A stretch of 64,000 nucleotides of DNA from Thermoleophilia bacterium (GCA_026415615.1 JAOAGT010000001.1:572842-636841); one strand, 5' to 3'; shown: positions 49,011-57,483, numbered from the stretch's first letter. The notes: generated by a model not told the origin, from the sequence alone. Numbers and translations: made by a program.

Positions 49011-50224
49011 ACATTCCACGACGTTTTGGTCCGTACGGGGGAAGATACGTTCCTGAGACGGTTATTGCGGCGCTTGAGGAGCTTGAAGAAGCTTACCTCA
49101 GGTATCGTAGCGACCCCAGTTTTGTCGCTGAATTGGAGACTCTACAGAGGGATTACGCCGGACGCCCCACTCCGCTTTACTTTGCCCGGCGGCTGTCGGA
49201 GCGCGTTGGGTGCCGCGTGTACCTTAAGCGAGAAGATCTCGCTCACACAGGGGCTCACAAGATCAACAACACCTTGGGTCAGATCCTCCTGGCTGTGAGG
49301 ATGGGCAAGAAGCGCATTATCGCCGAGACCGGAGCGGGTCAGCATGGGGTGGCGACGGCGACGGTGGCGGCCCTTTTTGGCCTTGAGTGCCACGTGTACA
49401 TGGGGGAGGAAGACATCGGGCGTCAGGAGCTCAACGTGTTTCGCATGAGGCTCCTAGGGGCAGAGGTAATTCCCGTGCGCTCAGGCAGCGGGACTCTTAA
49501 AGATGCCACCAATGAAGCTATCCGCGATTGGGTGGCCAATGTGGAGACGACTCATTACATCATCGGTTCAGTGGTCGGTCCTGCTCCCTATCCCGTGATC
49601 GTAAGAGACTTCCAATCGGTTATTGGAATGGAGACAAAAGAGCAGATCCTGCAGAAAGAGGGGCGGCTTCCGGATGGGATTGTGGCCTGTGTGGGAGCCG
49701 GCAGTAACGCGATCGGCATCTTCCACCCATTCATACCGGACGAAGAAGTGAGGCTGGTCGGAGTAGAGGCCGGCGGGTTTGGTCTTGCTTCGGGCAAGCA
49801 CGGCGCCTCCTTGGCTTGCGGGAAGGCGGGTGTGCTGCACGGCTCTTTTAGCTACGTTCTTCAGGATGATGATGGGCAGATTTTGGAGGCTCATTCTATA
49901 GCCGCTGGTCTCGATTATCCGTCTGTGGGCCCGGAGCACTCCTATCTGAGGGACTTGGGACGGGTCCAGTACACAAGTGTCACCGACGAACAAGCTCTAC
50001 GGGCCTTTCGGGAGCTTTCTCGTTTGGAAGGCATAATCCCTGCTTTGGAGAGTGCCCACGCTCTTGCCTTCATGCTGGAGGAGAGGCACGGTTTTGGCGC
50101 CGACCAGGTGGTGGTGGTTAACCTGTCGGGACGAGGGGACAAGGACGTTTACACGGCCGCAAAGCTTCTTGGGGAGGCGGGAGGCGGGGAGCGAGGTGCA
50201 AGTGTTGAACGGAGAGGAGCCTAG
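49007..50224 (+). CDS. trpB: Tryptophan synthase beta subunit
   Basis: PLP-dependent condensation of indole with serine. The 405-residue TrpB1-type protein has the PLP-lysine in [18 protein letters not shown], the [21 protein letters not shown] active-site glutamate, the phosphate loop GAGSNAIG, and the communication segment [17 protein letters not shown] 49007 lies within the trpF stop (GTGA). A short polar tail follows the usual C-terminus. Confidence 0.96.
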   Translation: MNIPRRFGPYGGRYVPETVIAALEELEEAYLRYRSDPSFVAELETLQRDYAGRPTPLYFARRLSERVGCRVYLKREDLAHTGAHKINNTLGQILLAVRMGKKRIIAETGAGQHGVATATVAALFGLECHVYMGEEDIGRQELNVFRMRLLGAEVIPVRSGSGTLKDATNEAIRDWVANVETTHYIIGSVVGPAPYPVIVRDFQSVIGMETKEQILQKEGRLPDGIVACVGAGSNAIGIFHPFIPDEEVRLVGVEAGGFGLASGKHGASLACGKAGVLHGSFSYVLQDDDGQILEAHSIAAGLDYPSVGPEHSYLRDLGRVQYTSVTDEQALRAFRELSRLEGIIPALESAHALAFMLEERHGFGADQVVVVNLSGRGDKDVYTAAKLLGEAGGGERGASVERRGA

Positions 50225-50225
50225 G

Positions 50226-51029
50226 GTGTCCAGACTGACTGATCTTTTTCGCAAGTCCAAGAGACCCCTCCTTATTCCCTACATGACAGGTGGTTATCCC
50301 TCCTTTCGAGGCTGTGGCGAGCTGCTCGCGGCGTTCGTGGAGGCAGGGGCAGATATAGTGGAGCTTGGTATACCTTTTTCCGACCCTCTGGCTGACGGCC
50401 CTGTTATCCAAGCAGCCTCCACCGCTGCGCTGGGGGCGGGCACGCGCCCTAGAGATGTACTTCGGCTGGCTCTGGAGGTGAGTGAGGCTGGCTGTCCAGT
50501 CATTCTTCTCTCATACCTAAACACCATTCTTGCCTACGGTATTGAGGAGTTCTTTGCAGATGCTGCTCAGTCGGGGGTGATGGGTGTCGTGGTGCCTGAT
50601 CTTCCTGCAGAAGAGGCGGACCTGCTGAGTGGAGCAGCCAAAGGGGAGGGCATCGATGTAGTCTTGCTCGCTGCCCCCACGTCTACCGAGGCGAGATTAA
50701 AGCAAATTGCCGCGTCGGCCTCGGGTTTTATCTACTGCGTTTCCACAACTGGTGTAACAGGAGCGCGTCGTATCTTAAGAGCTGACCTACCGGATTTCCT
50801 GGCTCGCCTTCGCAAGTTTACCGACCTTCCCTTGGCAGTCGGGTTTGGGGTGTCAAGTGTTGAACAGGTAAGAGCGGTGGGAGCCATTTCGGACGGAGTA
50901 ATTATTGGCTCAGCGCTTGTACAGATGGTCGCAAAGGCTGGCAACCTGGCGGACGCCAAGAGGGAGATCGGCGCCTTCCTAAGAGCAGCGGGTAGCGAAC
51001 TCGCACGTCTTGGGTCTGATCCGGTCTGA
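50226..51029 (+). CDS. trpA: Tryptophan synthase alpha subunit
   Basis: Cleaves indole-3-glycerol phosphate to indole and G3P; indole is channelled to TrpB. Catalytic Glu and Asp are in DIVELGIPFSDPLADGPVIQAAS; VVPDLPAEEAD and FIYCVSTTGVTGAR mark the flexible loops, and GFGVSS the phosphate site. 267 residues, normal length. I take GTG 50226, one base after the trpB stop and preceded by GGAGAGGAG; GTG 50202 is an alternative. Last gene of the operon. Confidence 0.95.
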   Translation: MSRLTDLFRKSKRPLLIPYMTGGYPSFRGCGELLAAFVEAGADIVELGIPFSDPLADGPVIQAASTAALGAGTRPRDVLRLALEVSEAGCPVILLSYLNTILAYGIEEFFADAAQSGVMGVVVPDLPAEEADLLSGAAKGEGIDVVLLAAPTSTEARLKQIAASASGFIYCVSTTGVTGARRILRADLPDFLARLRKFTDLPLAVGFGVSSVEQVRAVGAISDGVIIGSALVQMVAKAGNLADAKREIGAFLRAAGSELARLGSDPV

Positions 51030-51058
51030 CCAGGACCTGGCTGATTTCAGCTCTGGTT

Positions 51059-51559
51059 TCAGCTGCTAACCAAGATGCCGTGCGCTTCCAAGTGTTCTCT
51101 TAGCGCCTGAGGCTTGACGCCATAAAGATTGGATATATACGCCAGATCGTCCTTTCGTATGGTGATTAGATCCTGAGACGGATCGTTTCGGAGTTCACGA
51201 AGGAAACTAAGGTACGTTTCTAGCGGCCGTCTCTCCTCAGGGCTGAGCCGGCTGAGGTTGGAAAGCTTGATTCGCAAAGGCCCGCCCGGGCTGAGCGTTC
51301 TCTGGGAGGTGCCATCTGTCTCCACGTCGAGAATGGACGTCGGGGACTCGCCGTAAATTGCAGCTAACTCACAAAGCCGCTCCAGGCTGAGGCTTCTCTT
51401 GCCTCGCTCATAGGCGCTAAGGGTGGAAACTACGAAGGACCCGCCTGACCTTTCGCAAACTTCCTGCAAGCTCAGGCCGCGTTCTTGCCGAAGTCGTCTG
51501 AGTTTCTCTCCCACGAGTTCCGCAAAAGTCTTTTCTCTTTTTGCCCGCTGCTCTTTCAT
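51059..51559 (-). CDS. BldD-like XRE-family regulator with c-di-GMP-binding signature
   Basis: A 166-residue DNA-binding protein. The N-terminal helix-turn-helix (about 14-75) reads GEKLRRLRQERGLSLQEV and STLSAYERGKRSLSLERLCELAAIYG. The C-terminal domain resembles Streptomyces BldD, and the bipartite c-di-GMP motif RxD-x8-RxxD is complete: Arg124, Asp126, Arg135, Asp138. BldD bound to tetrameric c-di-GMP represses developmental genes. It converges on trpA, 29 nt after that stop. Start has a weak AAGG-type site. The residue pattern supports BldD orthology or near-paralogy; the targets in this organism are unknown. Confidence 0.85.
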   Translation of the reverse strand: MKEQRAKREKTFAELVGEKLRRLRQERGLSLQEVCERSGGSFVVSTLSAYERGKRSLSLERLCELAAIYGESPTSILDVETDGTSQRTLSPGGPLRIKLSNLSRLSPEERRPLETYLSFLRELRNDPSQDLITIRKDDLAYISNLYGVKPQALREHLEAHGILVSS

Positions 51560-51901
51560 GGTTCTTCAACCTTGAAATAAGAGTTCCCTGACCTGTTAAG
51601 CTCTCGCTACAAATACTACACCAGTAGTCAAATTACTTCACTGCGCTTTCTTTCAGGTGAATGCTGAGCGTATGCCCTCGTGCATCCGTCTGGCGTAGTA
51701 GGTTCGCCGTTCAGCAATATCTTCCTGCTGGTGGGAAAAACCTCTGTTATGCTGGTGGCACAAGCCTTCCTTAAGCGCCGCGTGTCAGACCTTGAAACGC
51801 TTCTTTGTCAACTGCCCAGGTGTCGGAGGGGAAATGTCGTGGACCCTGTCTGAGCCATGTTGAGACTCTTTTCGTCTTTGCGGGCGTTGGGGAGACGTTA
51901 A
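51560..51901. other. Non-coding gap between the BldD-like gene and tRNA-Leu
   Basis: About 340 bases in which I see no supportable gene or known RNA. The only open frame of note (34 codons from ATG 51749) has no ribosome site. The BldD-like gene promoter must lie at its left end. Confidence 0.4.
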
Positions 51902-51987
51902 TGCCGAAGGCGGGAGTCGAACCCGCACGAGGTGTTACCCCCACTGGAGTTTGAGTCCAGCGCGTCTGCCAATTCCGCCACTTCGGC
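51902..51987 (-). tRNA. tRNA-Leu (anticodon CAA)
   Basis: Class II tRNA of 86 nt with acceptor stem GCCGAAG/CTTCGGC, discriminator A, a D-arm GGCGGAATTGGCAGACGC, anticodon loop CTCAAAC (anticodon CAA, reads UUG), a long variable arm GTGGGGGTAACACCTC and T-arm GCGGGTTCGACTCCCGC. CCA is not encoded. Confidence 0.93.
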
Positions 51988-52066
51988 CGACTGATTCCGG
52001 AAGTATTATAAGCCAACACGGCGTTCATAAGCCAACACGGCGCTGTGACACAGAACCATGTTTATT

Positions 52067-52090
52067 GTTCCGCCGCGGATGGTGTAGAGT
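52067..52090 (+). promoter_or_regulatory. GTTCCG motif upstream of the BKACE gene
   Basis: GTTCCG-CCG-CGGATG (starting at 52067) is an imperfect inverted repeat about 165 nt upstream of the triacetate-lyase-type gene. The same GTTCCG core recurs before the other transcription units of this locus, so it is a candidate operator for the local IclR regulator. The match is short. Confidence 0.35.
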
Positions 52091-52235
52091 AAACTTGGTT
52101 GTGTCAGCTCTTGGCTGTACGTTGCGGCTGCAAAGCAAGCCGTGTGAGACGCCCGGCCTGCTCTTCTGGGAAGGAGGGTCTTCCGAGCGGGAGAACGGGC
52201 AATCATACGTAAATGATCGATCTGGAGGTCAGCGA

Positions 52236-53072
52236 ATGGAGAAGCTCATCATAACTGTGGCGACAACGGGCGCCATGACCACCAAAGAAAACACCCCCTA
52301 CCTGCCGACCCAACCGGAGCAAATAGCCGAGGAGGTTTATGGGGCCTATCAGGCCGGGGCGGTCATCTGCCATGTGCACGTGCGCACCAAGGACGACAAG
52401 CCCACGATGGCTCTTGATAGATTTGAGGAGACGGTGGGCCTGATCCGCGAGAAATGCCCAGACATCATTATTAACATGACTTCGTCGGGTGGGCTCGGCT
52501 TCACTGACGAAGAACGCATTCTTCCCATCGTGAAGCTCAAGCCGGACATGGCTACCTTCGATGCTGGTTCCATGAACTTCTACAAGGGCGTGTTCATAAA
52601 TTCCCCCGAGTTCCTAGAGAAGCTGGGCAAAGCCTGCATCGAGAATGGCGTTAAGCCCGAAGTCGAAGTGTTCGATGCCGGCATGGTTTGGAACGCGGTG
52701 CGCTTTATTAAAGAAGGAGTTCTAGTTCCCCCCGTTCACTTCCAGTGCTGCATGCACGTGCACGGTGGCATGGAGGGAACCGCTAAGAACCTGGTTCACC
52801 TGGTCGACTTGCTTCCTGCAGGCTCAACCTGGTCAGCTTTTGGCTGCGGCCCCACTGCCAACCTCATAATGTCAATGGCTATCAACATGGGCGGCCACGT
52901 GCGCGTGGGCATGGAGGACAACGTTTATCTCAAGAAGGGCGTGCTGGCCAAACACAACTACGAGTTTGTGCAGAAGGTAGTCCGTCTGGCTGACGAATTC
53001 GGGCGCGAGATAGCAGATGTGGACGATGCTCGTCGCATCCTGAGCCTGCCGCCGCGCCAGAAAGCCTCATAA
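52236..53072 (+). CDS. BKACE-family enzyme, probable triacetate acetoacetate-lyase
   Basis: A 278-residue beta-keto acid cleavage enzyme (DUF849/BKACE, TIM barrel). Metal ligands are His46 and His48 in CHVHVR and Glu227 in GMEDN; SSGG at 83-86 and the DAGSMNF loop are substrate-site segments. The family condenses a beta-keto acid with acetyl-CoA and cleaves it to acetoacetate and a CoA thioester. With a phloroglucinol-reductase-type SDR, HOH-dehydrogenase-type enzyme and cyclohydrolase next door, the likely substrate is 3,5-dioxohexanoate (triacetate), giving acetoacetate plus acetoacetyl-CoA. ATG 52236 has GGAGG 8 nt upstream. Function by gene context, not proof. Confidence 0.82.
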   Translation: MEKLIITVATTGAMTTKENTPYLPTQPEQIAEEVYGAYQAGAVICHVHVRTKDDKPTMALDRFEETVGLIREKCPDIIINMTSSGGLGFTDEERILPIVKLKPDMATFDAGSMNFYKGVFINSPEFLEKLGKACIENGVKPEVEVFDAGMVWNAVRFIKEGVLVPPVHFQCCMHVHGGMEGTAKNLVHLVDLLPAGSTWSAFGCGPTANLIMSMAINMGGHVRVGMEDNVYLKKGVLAKHNYEFVQKVVRLADEFGREIADVDDARRILSLPPRQKAS

Positions 53073-53085
53073 GGTGTGTCGTGTA

Positions 53086-53117
53086 GCGACCCGGGCCTCG
53101 GCTGAGGCCCGGGTCGC
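53086..53117 (+). terminator. Hairpin between BKACE and cupin genes
   Basis: A perfect 14-bp stem (53086-53099 with 53104-53117, GCGACCCGGGCCTC and complement) with a GGCT loop, 14 nt after the BKACE stop. No U-tract follows. It separates the first gene from the cupin-SDR-dehydrogenase unit, either terminating or protecting the mRNA. Confidence 0.65.
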
Positions 53118-53184
53118 AGACATGCAAGAGTATTGGTACAAGGCAAGAGCGGCTTATAGGTCGCTACAAGACAGGGGGTGACAA

Positions 53185-53529
53185 ATGAAGAAGGTTTCGA
53201 TCAGTGACGCCGTTCGGTATTTTCCTCCGGGCCACAATGACTGCGCTTGCTTCCGCCTTCAGGGTAGGGATGAAACCGGAACCACCCAGTTCTCCGTAGG
53301 GTGCACCCACTTCTTGCCGGGTGGTGGCGCCGACTTCGTACCCGAGCGCCAATTTGATACGGTATATGTATGCCTAGAAGGCGAGATCACGATCATCGAT
53401 AAAGACGGCAATGAGATCGTGCTCAAACCTCACGACTCCATTTACATTGCTCCAAACGAGGGTCGGGCCATCAAGAACAAGACGCAATATCCAGCATCTA
53501 TGCTGGTGATTCTGGGCTATCCTGTTTGA
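53185..53529 (+). CDS. Cupin-domain protein
   Basis: A 114-residue single-domain cupin. The barrel is readable from CTHFLPGGGADFVPERQFDTVYVCLEGEI to DGNEIVLKPHDSIYIAPNEGRAIKN, but the first cupin motif lacks the canonical His-x-His pair (it has PGGGADFVPE), so a standard metal site is doubtful. Its role in the trihydroxybenzene route is unknown; a ligand sensor, isomerase or stabiliser is possible. GGGGGTG precedes ATG 53185; the SDR gene follows 60 nt later. Confidence 0.8.
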   Translation: MKKVSISDAVRYFPPGHNDCACFRLQGRDETGTTQFSVGCTHFLPGGGADFVPERQFDTVYVCLEGEITIIDKDGNEIVLKPHDSIYIAPNEGRAIKNKTQYPASMLVILGYPV

Positions 53530-53588
53530 GCTGTCTGGCCGTCTTGCGCATCTCGCCGGACATAAACAAGTAGACGCGGAGGTTACAG

Positions 53589-54395
53589 ATGACTGAAGAG
53601 ACCCCGAGGAAGACTATTGAAGAGCTAAGGCAGATCTTCGATCTGACCGGTAAGGTAGCAGTGGTGACGGGGGCTGGCGGCACTTTGGGTCATGCTCTCT
53701 GTCGGGGACTGGCTGCTTTCGGAGCGGACATTGCCGGTTGGGACATCAAAACGGAGATCATGCAAGACATGGTAGCCGAAGTCCAGAGCATCGGTCGCAA
53801 GGCTACCGCCACGGCTGTGGACGTGACTAACGAAGACAGTGTCAAAGCAGCCATGGACAAGGTGATCGAGGACTTCGGCAAGGTCAACATCATGGTGACC
53901 ACAGCCGGAACAGCGGGCAATAGGCAGCCGGCTGAGACCTTTGACATCAACGAGTGGCAAAAGGTCATGGACGTGAACGTCCGCGGGACCTTCCTATGCG
54001 CCAAGCATGCTGGAGCCCAGTACATCAAGCAGGGCGGCGGCGGCAAGATCATCACCATCGGCTCAGTGCGTGGTTTTCTCGGGCATCCGGGCGGGTACGC
54101 GGCTTACGGAACCTCCAAGGGAGCCGTTCACTTGCTCACCAAGCAACTGGCTACCGAGTGGGCCAAGTACAAGATCAACGTGAACTGCATTGCTCCCTCG
54201 ATCTTCTGGACTCCGCTCACAGAGCAGGTACGTCGCGATCCCGAGATGGTCAAGATCTTCATGGCTCGCATACCCATGGGACGGGCGGCCGAGCTGGATG
54301 ACTTCATAGGCGCCGTGGTGTATTTGGCCTCGCCAGCCTCTGACTATGTGACGGGTGTGATCCTCTCTGTGGATGGCGGAGCGGTGGCTGGATGA
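53589..54395 (+). CDS. SDR-family oxidoreductase, probable phloroglucinol reductase
   Basis: A 268-residue classical short-chain dehydrogenase. Nucleotide-binding motif TGAGGTLG (residues 27-34; the second glycine of TGxxxGxG is Thr), NAG-type TTAGTAG at about 104-110, catalytic Ser159, Tyr173 and Lys177 (YGTSK). An N-terminal tail of about 20 residues precedes the core. Known phloroglucinol reductases are NADPH-dependent SDRs that reduce phloroglucinol to dihydrophloroglucinol, and this gene is flanked by the next enzymes of that route. The stop overlaps the dehydrogenase gene by 4 nt. A generic 3-oxoacyl reductase is the alternative. Confidence 0.85.
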   Translation: MTEETPRKTIEELRQIFDLTGKVAVVTGAGGTLGHALCRGLAAFGADIAGWDIKTEIMQDMVAEVQSIGRKATATAVDVTNEDSVKAAMDKVIEDFGKVNIMVTTAGTAGNRQPAETFDINEWQKVMDVNVRGTFLCAKHAGAQYIKQGGGGKIITIGSVRGFLGHPGGYAAYGTSKGAVHLLTKQLATEWAKYKINVNCIAPSIFWTPLTEQVRRDPEMVKIFMARIPMGRAAELDDFIGAVVYLASPASDYVTGVILSVDGGAVAG

Positions 54396-55366
54396 TCACT
54401 CTAGCTGACGTAAAGAAAATTGCCATTATTGGCGGCGGCACCATGGGGCATGGCTGCGCTATGGTGTTTGCCAGTGCGGGCTACCCTGTCGGTCTTTACA
54501 GCCGCAAAGCGGAGACTCTGGCTAAAGCCGTAGAGGGAATGCGCGCCGACCTTACTTTTCTAGCGGAGCGCGGCCTGGGCAAGCTCGAGGATGTGGAGCC
54601 GACAGTCGCTCGGGTTACCACGACCCAAGATATGGGCGAGGCTGTCTCCGGGGCGCAATTTGTGCTTGAGTGCGTGGCCGAGGATATGGCGCTAAAGCAG
54701 GAAGTGTTTCGGCAGCTTGACCAAATGTGCGACCCGGATGTGGTGCTTGCCACCAACACTTCGGTGATGAGTCCCACCGAAATCGGAAGCAAGTCAGTTC
54801 ATCGCGAAAGAATAGTGGGGACACACTGGTGGAACCCGCCTTTCCTTATCCCGCTGGTTGAAGTGGTCCAAACTGAGGAGACTGCTCCCTGGGTGATAGA
54901 CCTAACCATGCAGCTTCACTGGGCTATTGGCAAACACCCGGTGCACTGCAAGAAAGATGTGCCCGGGTTTATTGCCAACCGGCTGCAGCATGCTCTGTGG
55001 CGCGAGGCGATATCCATCGTGGAGCGGGGTATTGCCGACCCGGCTACCGTCGACGAGAGCCTAAAGTATGGTCCCGGGCTGCGACTCCCGGTGCTGGCTC
55101 CCCTCGAAAACGCAGATATGGTGGGTCTAGATCTCACTCTGTCGATCCATGAGTATGTTCTCAAGTATCTTGAGGACTCCCACGAACCGTCGCCACTCTT
55201 GAGGGAAAAGGTGGCTAAGGGGGAGCTTGGTTTCAAGACCAATGGAGTGGGTTTCCAGACCTGGACCCCCGAGGCACAGAAGCAGCTGCGCACGCGGCTA
55301 CTTGACTACCTCACCAAGGCCATCCGGGAAATGAAGGAGAGAGAGGCCGCTGAGAAAGGGCAGTAG
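54392..55366 (+). CDS. 3-hydroxyacyl-CoA dehydrogenase-family enzyme, probable 3-hydroxy-5-oxohexanoate dehydrogenase
   Basis: A 324-residue protein with an N-terminal Rossmann domain (IAIIGGGTMGHGCAMVF), the dimerisation domain, and the catalytic His in VGTHWWNPPFLIPLVEVV (THFFNP in the acyl-CoA enzymes, here THWWNP). The tail GVGFQTWTPEAQKQL is not the usual CoA-binding end. In the anaerobic phloroglucinol route the corresponding enzyme oxidises (S)-3-hydroxy-5-oxohexanoate to 3,5-dioxohexanoate with NAD(P). ATG 54392 overlaps the SDR stop, so the two are translationally coupled. Confidence 0.85.
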   Translation: MITLADVKKIAIIGGGTMGHGCAMVFASAGYPVGLYSRKAETLAKAVEGMRADLTFLAERGLGKLEDVEPTVARVTTTQDMGEAVSGAQFVLECVAEDMALKQEVFRQLDQMCDPDVVLATNTSVMSPTEIGSKSVHRERIVGTHWWNPPFLIPLVEVVQTEETAPWVIDLTMQLHWAIGKHPVHCKKDVPGFIANRLQHALWREAISIVERGIADPATVDESLKYGPGLRLPVLAPLENADMVGLDLTLSIHEYVLKYLEDSHEPSPLLREKVAKGELGFKTNGVGFQTWTPEAQKQLRTRLLDYLTKAIREMKEREAAEKGQ

Positions 55367-55380
55367 GTTTGGCATCGGTG

Positions 55381-55409
55381 TTGACCGAAGGCATTAAATT
55401 GGTTAATGG
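55381..55409 (+). promoter_or_regulatory. Candidate promoter for the cyclohydrolase gene
   Basis: TTGACC (55381-55386), a 17-nt spacer and TAATGG (55404-55409). The -35 element is close to consensus, the -10 weak. It lies 14-66 nt upstream of the next gene's ribosome site, in the only sizeable gap of the unit. Confidence 0.4.
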
Positions 55410-55474
55410 ACAACCCGGGTGTATTGGGTGCCCGTAAGTCAGGCAAAAGGTAAAAAAAGAGAAGGAGAAGAGAT

Positions 55475-56413
55475 ATGGGCAAAAAGGTGTTTGTGGATCT
55501 AACCCATCCATTTGGCGCAGACGTTCCGCTGTGGCCGTATTTCCAGAAGCCTGTGATTGACACCATGCACAGCCTGGCGAAGTCCGGCGTTCTTAGCCAG
55601 AAGATTTCCACGGTTATGCACGTGGGCACGCATGCTGACTCCCCGCGGCACGTTATGGAGCGCGACTTCCAGGGCAACCGCACCAAGTACACCCATGAGC
55701 TGCCGGTTGACGCCTACTGTGGCCCGGCTATCTGCCTGGATCTCAACTGCGAGCCGTGGCAGCTGATCACCGACAAGGATCTAGACGAGGCCTGCGAGCG
55801 CGCCAACTTCGATCCCAACGAGCTCAAGAACGGCATGGTGCTCGTACTGCGCACCGGCATGCATCTCCTCTGGGACGACACCAAGGACTACTACCATTAT
55901 GCGGCTGGCACTGGGCTCAAGGCTGGGAAGTGGATCGCCAAGTACCATCCCAAGTGCGTGGCCATGGACTGCCAGGCTCTTGACCATCCGCTCCACACCG
56001 CCATGGGCAAGAACGGTCCCACCCAGATGAACCTCCCTGGCAGGACTGGTCGGCCCATCACCCAGGAATACATCGACAAGTACGGCATCGAGGCCTATGC
56101 CTGGTTTGATCGCGAGGTCTTCATCCAGGTGTACGGCATGGAGAAGTACATGGAAGAGTACGGCGAGCTTGAGGCCATCGGCGAGTGGGGCACCTGGGAG
56201 CCCTGCCACAAGTACATGATGGGCAACGGCATCGTCGGTATCGAGAACCTGGGCGGCGACCTGGAGAAGGTGGTCGGCAAGCGGTTCCAGTTCTGGTGCT
56301 TCCCGCTTCGTTGGTACATGGGCGACGGCACCATGGTTCGTTGCGTCGCCGAGATCGACGAAGACGACCTCAACCCAGTTCCCGACCGCGTTTACAAGTA
56401 CGGCGTCATCTAA
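55475..56413 (+). CDS. Cyclase-family metal hydrolase, probable dihydrophloroglucinol cyclohydrolase
   Basis: A 312-residue member of the cyclase/kynurenine formamidase-like family. The metal motif His49-x-Gly-Thr-His53-x-Asp55-x-Pro-x-His59 (MHVGTHADSPRH) is intact, with additional likely ligands in DCQALDHPLH. A related Mn-dependent enzyme opens dihydrophloroglucinol to (S)-3-hydroxy-5-oxohexanoate in phloroglucinol-degrading anaerobes, which fits the order reductase, cyclohydrolase, dehydrogenase. GAAGGAGAAGAG precedes ATG 55475. A strong hairpin follows. The alternative is an unrelated ester/amide hydrolase. Confidence 0.85.
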   Translation: MGKKVFVDLTHPFGADVPLWPYFQKPVIDTMHSLAKSGVLSQKISTVMHVGTHADSPRHVMERDFQGNRTKYTHELPVDAYCGPAICLDLNCEPWQLITDKDLDEACERANFDPNELKNGMVLVLRTGMHLLWDDTKDYYHYAAGTGLKAGKWIAKYHPKCVAMDCQALDHPLHTAMGKNGPTQMNLPGRTGRPITQEYIDKYGIEAYAWFDREVFIQVYGMEKYMEEYGELEAIGEWGTWEPCHKYMMGNGIVGIENLGGDLEKVVGKRFQFWCFPLRWYMGDGTMVRCVAEIDEDDLNPVPDRVYKYGVI

Positions 56414-56458
56414 GGGACCGGGTTTACCCGCCCAGCGGGCGGAGAAACGTCAGTGAGC

Positions 56459-56488
56459 GGGGGCCCGCCGTAAACACGGCGGGCCCCC
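56459..56488 (+). terminator. Strong hairpin terminator after the cyclohydrolase gene
   Basis: GGGGGCCCGCCG (56459-56470) pairs perfectly with CGGCGGGCCCCC (56477-56488) over a TAAACA loop; ttta follows. It lies about 45 nt after the stop and separates this unit from the transhydroxylase genes. Confidence 0.8.
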
Positions 56489-56529
56489 TTTACGTACGGG
56501 CCATTGAGGTGTAGTCTTCGGAGCGGCGG

Positions 56530-56556
56530 GTTCCGTGTGGTGGCATAAACGTTCCG
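56530..56556 (+). promoter_or_regulatory. Two GTTCCG motifs 21 bp apart
   Basis: GTTCCG at 56530-56535 and again at 56551-56556, spaced by two helical turns, about 70-100 nt upstream of the unpaired beta subunit gene. Same core as the palindrome before the transhydroxylase alpha gene; candidate operator of the local IclR regulator. Confidence 0.35.
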
Positions 56557-56627
56557 AAATCCACATGATCCGCATTCGGCTTTCGGTTATGGTGTGATAA
56601 AAGGGGAAAAGCGGACGGCTTGATGCG

Positions 56628-57464
56628 ATGAAAGAAAAGTGGCATTTGATCATTGATGTGGCTCTTTGCCACGACTGCAACAACTGCTTTCTGGCTGACA
56701 AGGACGAGTTTGTAGGAAACGATTTTCTCCCATACTCAGTTGCACAGCCCTGGTTTGGTCACCGGTGGATGAACATTCTTCGGAAGGAGAGGGGCCAGTT
56801 TCCCATAGTTCAAGTGGCCTACCTTCCCATGCCTTGTATGCACTGCGATGAGGCTCCTTGTGTTACCACTGACGGGGCAGTATACAAACGCGAGGATGGT
56901 CTTGTGATCATCGATCCGGTGAAGGCAAAGGGGCGGCGCGAAATCGTAGATACGTGTCCGTACGGGGCGATCTACTGGAACGAGGAGGCCTCTGTTCCGC
57001 AGAAGTGCACTGGCTGCGTTCACTTGCTTGAGGATGGCTGGACCGAAACTCGTTGCTCTCAGGTCTGTCCCACCGGCGCAATCAAGCTGGTCTTGGCAAG
57101 CGACGAGGAGATGGGGAGACGAGCTGCGGAAGAAGGGTTGCAAGTCTATAGGCCCGAGTGGGGAACGCGGCCGCGTGTCTACTACAAGAATCTTTTCCGT
57201 TGGGAAAAAGTGTTCGTAGCGGCTAGCGTTGCCTTTGCAGACACCGATGAGTGTGCCGAAGGAGCTCGTGTCTTGGTGATGAACAGCGGGAAATTGGTGG
57301 GAGAAGGTGTGGCCAACAACTTCGGCGAATTTGTGGTCGACGGTCTAGAGCCCGGCGGCCAGTATGAAGTTCAAGTGGAGTTCCCCGGCTACAGGTCCCA
57401 CGTGGTTTCGGTCACCCTGAAGGAAAGTCTCAATCTTGGTCTGATTTCTCTGGAGAGAGCATAG
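56628..57464 (+). CDS. Unpaired transhydroxylase-type beta subunit (multi-cluster ferredoxin with Cna-B domain)
   Basis: A 278-residue electron-transfer subunit like the beta chain of pyrogallol-phloroglucinol transhydroxylase: ferredoxin region (1-150) and a C-terminal carboxypeptidase-regulatory/Cna-B-like beta domain (about 185-278). Cluster cysteines are Cys14, Cys17, Cys20; Cys70, Cys73, Cys78; Cys110; Cys127, Cys130, Cys143, Cys147. The fourth positions of the first two motifs are Asp24 and Asp82, and the third motif has lost its other cysteines (KAKGRREIVDTCP). This fits two intact [4Fe-4S] clusters and one with an Asp in place of Cys, versus up to four in the other beta (60998). There is no alpha gene beside it. 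Transhydroxylase beta proteins have three clusters, which this pattern resembles more closely. Confidence 0.85.
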   Translation: MKEKWHLIIDVALCHDCNNCFLADKDEFVGNDFLPYSVAQPWFGHRWMNILRKERGQFPIVQVAYLPMPCMHCDEAPCVTTDGAVYKREDGLVIIDPVKAKGRREIVDTCPYGAIYWNEEASVPQKCTGCVHLLEDGWTETRCSQVCPTGAIKLVLASDEEMGRRAAEEGLQVYRPEWGTRPRVYYKNLFRWEKVFVAASVAFADTDECAEGARVLVMNSGKLVGEGVANNFGEFVVDGLEPGGQYEVQVEFPGYRSHVVSVTLKESLNLGLISLERA

Positions 57465-57483
57465 AACCAACGAGCGGGGAGGG

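Noticed and set aside
51749-51853. Short frame of 34 codons before tRNA-Leu
   Set aside because: No ribosome-binding site and no conserved feature.
55781-56209. Minus-strand frame of 142 codons inside the cyclohydrolase gene
   Set aside because: Antisense shadow; the plus-strand gene has the complete metal motif.
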